DNA of 10,026 bases from an uncultured Opitutales bacterium (GTDB lineage Bacteria > Verrucomicrobiota > Verrucomicrobiia > Opitutales > UBA2995), in the NCBI GenBank assembly GCA_937920335.1, contig CALGUT010000673.1, forward strand, positions 1-10,026, read 5' to 3'. Below, one piece after another: positions 6,819 to 10,026 of this stretch. Both the position numbers and the translations under genes were made by a program. The stretch's first letter is position 1; every line of letters begins with the position of its first letter. The notes beneath the pieces are model-generated. The model was not told where the DNA came from. It did no database searches and saw only the letters and a list, made by a program, of their open reading frames with translations.

Positions 6819-8054
6819 TTAAGGAAAGCTTCGATTCGGTTGGGTCCACTTGATCTTCGCCACCCAAATACGATTGTCCGCACCTCGTTCGACGACTGGT
6901 GCCGGATTGGAGTAGTTGGGGGCCGGACCCTGCATCCACTCGGTTACCGTGACCCAGGTTTCATTCGCGCTGATTTCGGTCACTCCAAAATTACCCATTC
7001 GAGCCCCTTTTTCGGGAACGAGAATTTGCTCACTCGCGCGTATTATCTGGAGCTTTTCAGGATCGACCTGCGCGATAAAAAGAGGCGCTCGATGACGGAA
7101 GACATGATCGTTGTCTGCTCCGCGCCGCGTGTAGACCAGGAATAGTGCGTCGCTGTGGCTAACCCAGTGTTGCTGGGTGTTGTAATTGCCTAAAACCTCG
7201 CCGTCGTCGTAGGTCCACTTCTGTGGCTCGTTATAAGTCAGACCGTCGTCGCTCACTGTAACATAGCCATCGTCATCGTTGCGCATGGTAAGATAAAACT
7301 GTTCACTGAACCTTGTCAGCGATGGCTCATAGAGACCTCGTTTTACCGCTACACTCAACTCGCTGCCGTGCTCGACGTACTTCAGTGTTTCCCCATCGAA
7401 ATGGCACCGCATCACTGTGGTGGAGTATTGGTCGGTGCCGATTGGTTTAAAGTAGGTGGGTAAGAGAATGTCGCCATTCTCCAGGTCCACACGCTGAACG
7501 CATCCGGCACCGCTGTTATCAAACTTCAGGTCACTTGGCATCTCCAGTGTCTTCCAAGGCGACCATGACTGTGTCTCCGTGTCGTAAACCGCGTAGGCCG
7601 TATCGCGCGGCCGAACGCGCAAACCACGATTGTCTTCATAAACTACCGTGTGTCCTGTCCCCAATAGCTTCTGCGTCTTGGAATGCCAGCGCGGTGTGAA
7701 ATCGCAGACCGTGGTCTCCAGGCTTGGTTTGCCTTTCCAACTGAATGGCACACGGGCGAATGAGGCGTGTTCCTTGGGCTCCGTCCAGGTCGCTCCGCTG
7801 TCGGTCGTCCGTATTTCGTTTAAGGCATAATAAACATCCGAGCCGGAGATATCGAGTTTCTGCATCGTCATCACCACTGTTGGCTGTGTCTCGGCTGGGC
7901 CTGGAATCGCACCTGCACGGGCGTGAACCCAGCACATCTTATTGTCGAATCCCTGCTGGGCGACGGTGAGATCGATTGTGTAGAGTGGATGGGCAGCCAC
8001 TGCAAAGGAAGTAGTAGTTAAAGCAATCAGAATGGTAACTAAATGGAATCTCAT
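6819..8054 (-). CDS. Secreted BNR/sialidase-like beta-propeller protein
   Basis: A 411-residue exported protein of the sialidase (neuraminidase/BNR repeat) superfamily. The start at the ATG opposite 8052-8054 opens on a signal peptide (MRFHLVTILIALTTTSFAVA, cut likely near A21). One good Asp-box is present, TTDSGATW (83-90), and one degenerate box, SDDGLTY (268-274, Tyr replacing Trp). Both sit in the usual 'condition, then WTEP/YNEP' context of six-bladed sialidase folds. Other propeller-like stretches are ENGDILLPTYF (192-202) and RGLYEPSL (239-246). I do not see the FRIP motif of true bacterial sialidases, so sialic acid specificity is not supported. Planctomycetes and verrucomicrobia carry many such proteins annotated 'exo-alpha-sialidase' without proof. 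Likely role: periplasmic or outer-surface glycan processing or binding. It converges on the ABC-F gene. There is no Shine-Dalgarno before the ATG. Confidence 0.85.
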   Translation of the reverse strand: MRFHLVTILIALTTTSFAVAAHPLYTIDLTVAQQGFDNKMCWVHARAGAIPGPAETQPTVVMTMQKLDISGSDVYYALNEIRTTDSGATWTEPKEHASFARVPFSWKGKPSLETTVCDFTPRWHSKTQKLLGTGHTVVYEDNRGLRVRPRDTAYAVYDTETQSWSPWKTLEMPSDLKFDNSGAGCVQRVDLENGDILLPTYFKPIGTDQYSTTVMRCHFDGETLKYVEHGSELSVAVKRGLYEPSLTRFSEQFYLTMRNDDDGYVTVSDDGLTYNEPQKWTYDDGEVLGNYNTQQHWVSHSDALFLVYTRRGADNDHVFRHRAPLFIAQVDPEKLQIIRASEQILVPEKGARMGNFGVTEISANETWVTVTEWMQGPAPNYSNPAPVVERGADNRIWVAKIKWTQPNRSFP

Positions 8055-8120
8055 CGAAGAGGCTGGTCGGGATATTCAGTGGATATAGAGGAAAGAGGAA
8101 GCGTGGGGTTCACACCATGA

Positions 8121-8151
8121 AGTATTTTGAGAAGAAGAGTATACTCAACTT
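8121..8151 (-). promoter_or_regulatory. Candidate promoter with overlapping operator-like palindrome
   Basis: On the minus strand, TTGAGT (8148-8143) and AATACT (8126-8121) are spaced 16 bases apart, each matching the sigma-70 consensus at 4 of 6 positions, about 67 bases before the BNR gene start. The 10-base perfect palindrome GAGTATACTC (8137-8146) overlaps the -35 box and extends as an interrupted dyad, AAG-AA-palindrome-AA-CTT (8132-8151). A repressor-type operator would fit this placement. Both elements are short and could be chance. Confidence 0.3.
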
Positions 8152-8225
8152 TAATTGAAAAGGTCTTCGAGAACAAACGAAGGAATCTGCTTAAGAAACG
8201 GGCGGAGTTCACAATTCATATGTGA

Positions 8226-8557
8226 GACTACAGGACGGTGTCGAACTATGAAGTGCAAACTGATTAACCCGAAACGTGGGAGGATTGTTGTGATCAGAAT
8301 AAACACCTCATCGGTGTCGGCCTTGACCTTCCAGAGGTCGAACCGGTATTCGAAGACTATATACAAGCGCTCGGTCTCTCTGACCGTATACGCTTTCAGG
8401 GCTACGACTTCTTCCAAGACCCGATTCCTTCGACCGACGTCGTATTGATGAGGCACGTCCTCCACGATTGGAATCTCGAAGAAAAGAAGCCGGTTTCAAT
8501 AACTGCCGCGCCGAACACCTAATCGGTCCTGAATCCATGGTGGTGGGTTTTAAGTAG
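8226..8557 (+). pseudogene. Decayed O-methyltransferase gene (Methyltransf_2 type), internally deleted
   Basis: No intact reading frame exists, but two pieces read clearly as the C-terminal catalytic half of a SAM-dependent O-methyltransferase. In the frame of 8268-8489 the translation includes GVGLDLPEVEPVFEDY, the motif after SAM-binding motif I, then ALGLSDRIRFQ, DFFQDPIPSTDVV and LMRHVLHDWNLEEKK, which are family hallmarks around the active-site His. The translation then shifts frame and continues as EAGFNNCRAEHLIGPESM and VVGFK up to TAG 8555-8557, the normal C-terminus of this family. As I recall the family, about 60 residues belong between EEKK and EAGF, so they are deleted here; AAGAAG-like bases at 8484-8489 lie at the junction. 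Upstream, DYRTV (8226-8240) fits the strand before motif I, but TGA 8223-8225 and TAA 8265-8267 interrupt it, motif I itself (DVGxxxG) is scrambled, and the N-terminal dimerisation domain is missing. The strand is opposite to both neighbours. Confidence 0.82.
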
Positions 8558-8647
8558 ATTCTAGATCTGTCTTTCCTGAGTGCCCTTGTGTATCCAGAGA
8601 GCTATGGGGCTTGGGAGCTAGAAATGGGGAGTGGTTAATGGGGGCGC

Positions 8648-10026
8648 TTAGTAACCCACTGCGTGACCGTCTTTGCGACTTTCGCTCGCCCCGAAGTAAA
8701 CCTCGTTTTCCGCATCCCACATGATCGCTTGGTAACCGCCGTAGGCTCCTGTTCGGGTGCGGACGTCGTGGCCACGCTTCTCTAACCCTCGGACGGATTC
8801 GAACGGTATCCCGGATTCGACGGATACGTAACCCCCACTGGTCATTTGTGGAGCGTTGTAATCGGTCGATCCATAGTGCTGCCATCGGGCAGCGTCTCCG
8901 GCTTCCTGCAAGTTTAAGTCAAAATCTACGAGGTTGGTAACGATCTGAGTGTGGCCTTGTGGTTGCATAGCACCACCCATGAGGCCGAAACTCATCCAGG
9001 GTTGTCCATCTTTCATAATGAAGGCAGGTATGATGGTGTGAAACGGTCGCTTACCGGGAGCGTATACATTAGCGTGGTCGCGCGGCTCAAAGACAAACAT
9101 CTCGCCGCGATTCTGGAACCCGAAACCGTGTCCTGGTACCATCACGCCGCTACCCATACCTCGGTAATTGCTTTGAATGAGTGACACCATATTGCCCTCA
9201 GAGTCGGCGGTTGTGAGATAAATGGTATCGCCTTCCTGGAGAGCTGGATTCCCTGCGTCCACTCGCTTGGTGGCGCGGTCGGGGTCGATCAATGCCCGGC
9301 GTTCGGCAGCGTAGTCTTTGGATAATAACCCCTCGAGGGGGATGTCGGTGAAATCAGGATCCCCGTAAAACTTTGCCCGGTCTTCGAAGGCCAGTTTTTT
9401 AGCTTCAATCATCAGGTGCAGAACTTCTGCGGATTGACGCCCCATGGCGCGTAGATCAAATCCTTCCAGAATATTTAGCATCTGCAGCGCGGCGATGCCC
9501 TGGCCATTGGGCGGCAGTTCGAACACGTCGTAGCCGCGGTAGTTGACCGATACCGGCTCGATCCAGGTCGACGTGTGTGACTCAAAATCGGCCTTTTGGA
9601 GGTAACCACCGTTGGCCCGCATGAAGGCATCGATCTCGTCGGCGATTTCGCCTTGGTAGAATACTTTGCGTCCTCCTGCCGCAAGGCGACGATAGGTCTC
9701 TGCCAAATCAGGATTTTTAAAAATCTCGCCTTTTTTGGGTGCGGCCCCGCCGGGCATCCATGTTTCATATGCCACTCCTGGAAGCTCTTTGTAGCGGGCG
9801 GCAGATTTCCAGTAATATGCGATGAGCTCTGTGAGAGGAAATCCTTCCTCGGCACTTTTTATGGCGGGAGCCAGGATCTTCTTCATCGGGATGGAGCCAA
9901 ACCTTTTATGTAGCTCATACCACCCGTCCACGGCACCCGGAACTGATATCGGGAGGACTCCAAGTGATGGGATTTGATCGACGTCCCGTTTATCGAGCTC
10001 TGTTTGAAGTTGCTCGTAACTGAGAC
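8648..10026 (-). CDS. Gamma-glutamyltransferase-family Ntn hydrolase, 5' end outside window
   Basis: The C-terminal 458 residues of a GGT-like enzyme; the frame stays open to the window edge, so the GTG at 9931 is not the start (PISVPGAVDGW runs through it). GGTs self-cleave into large and small subunits and hydrolyse or transfer gamma-glutamyl groups, for example from glutathione, usually in the periplasm. The cleavage/nucleophile Thr is the T of EGDTIYLTTADSEGN, codon 9224-9226, placed by alignment of its Asp with that of the classical TTHYSVVD motif. The second Thr of the classical TT pair is Ile here. Downstream are SNYRGMGSG, GFQNRGEMF and GKRPFHTIIP (substrate pocket), then FGLMGGAMQPQGH (oxyanion-hole Gly pair). 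The stretch between NRGEMF and GKRP is shorter than in E. coli GGT, so the lid loop is probably absent, as in B. subtilis GGT and the YwrD-like or acylase-like branches. The stop is TAA (8648-8650). Substrate is not certain. No signal peptide can be judged. Confidence 0.92.
   Translation of the reverse strand, partial: LSYEQLQTELDKRDVDQIPSLGVLPISVPGAVDGWYELHKRFGSIPMKKILAPAIKSAEEGFPLTELIAYYWKSAARYKELPGVAYETWMPGGAAPKKGEIFKNPDLAETYRRLAAGGRKVFYQGEIADEIDAFMRANGGYLQKADFESHTSTWIEPVSVNYRGYDVFELPPNGQGIAALQMLNILEGFDLRAMGRQSAEVLHLMIEAKKLAFEDRAKFYGDPDFTDIPLEGLLSKDYAAERRALIDPDRATKRVDAGNPALQEGDTIYLTTADSEGNMVSLIQSNYRGMGSGVMVPGHGFGFQNRGEMFVFEPRDHANVYAPGKRPFHTIIPAFIMKDGQPWMSFGLMGGAMQPQGHTQIVTNLVDFDLNLQEAGDAARWQHYGSTDYNAPQMTSGGYVSVESGIPFESVRGLEKRGHDVRTRTGAYGGYQAIMWDAENEVYFGASESRKDGHAVGY

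Larger units (their letters stand above)
8055..8647. other. Long intergenic stretch with a promoter-like site and a dead gene
   Basis: 593 bases between the GGT-family stop and the start of the BNR protein gene. Bases 8121-8151 hold a promoter-like site with a palindrome, and 8226-8557 hold a methyltransferase relic (both listed separately). I see nothing assignable in 8152-8225, which may contain scrambled N-terminal remains of the relic, or in 8558-8647. The overlapping frames at 8151-8465 (minus) and 8155-8448 (plus) are shadows of the relic. Confidence 0.6.

Noticed and set aside
8151..8465. Minus-strand 104-residue and plus-strand 97-residue (8155-8448) open frames
   Set aside because: They overlap the methyltransferase relic in other frames; the conserved protein signal lies in a third frame without a start codon.
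1..10026. CRISPR arrays, tRNA or rRNA genes, transposases, integrases, toxin-antitoxin pairs or phage genes
   Set aside because: I looked on both strands and saw no regularly spaced repeats, tRNA-like T-loop signatures, or matching protein motifs.

Overview
The window carries six protein-coding genes, one of them cut by the right edge, and one decayed gene. The content points to a heterotrophic bacterium of the Planctomycetota/Verrucomicrobiota group, perhaps a marine Opitutia-type verrucomicrobium. The reasons are the mix of secreted hydrolases with cleavable Sec signals, a DUF1080 (3-keto-disaccharide hydrolase fold) protein, a BNR/sialidase-like propeller protein, start codons without clear Shine-Dalgarno sequences, and intergenic repeats of the 'CACGGAG / GCAAAG / ACAGATGAA' kind. 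This assignment is an inference; there is no rRNA or other marker gene here.

Layout from left to right: a PhoD-type metallophosphatase with an N-terminal lectin-like domain (+, 151-2370); a secreted metal-dependent amidohydrolase (+, 2466-3545), 95 bases downstream; a convergent secreted DUF1080 protein (-, 3607-4413); a 343-base intergenic stretch with three clustered, degenerate repeats; a two-ATPase ABC-F protein of the YheS/Uup/ABCF3 kind (+, 4757-6634); a convergent secreted BNR/sialidase-like protein (-, 6819-8054) with a possible promoter overlapping a palindrome; a 593-base stretch (8055-8647) holding the remains of an O-methyltransferase gene (+, about 8226-8557); and the C-terminal 458 residues of a gamma-glutamyltransferase-family enzyme (-, 8648-10026, continuing past the right edge).

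The genes do not form one operon or an obvious pathway. The orientation pattern (+ + - + - -) limits co-transcription to the phosphatase/amidohydrolase pair and, less likely, to the GGT/sialidase-like pair across 593 bases. Three to four products act outside the cytoplasm on organic phosphate, glycans or gamma-glutamyl compounds, which suits a polymer-scavenging lifestyle. The ABC-F gene is a cytoplasmic, ribosome-associated housekeeping or resistance-type protein unrelated to its neighbours.

I found no convincing new multi-gene system. The observations most worth a second look are the methyltransferase relic, which has no intact reading frame, and the triple repeat cluster, which automated annotation could mistake for a small protein.
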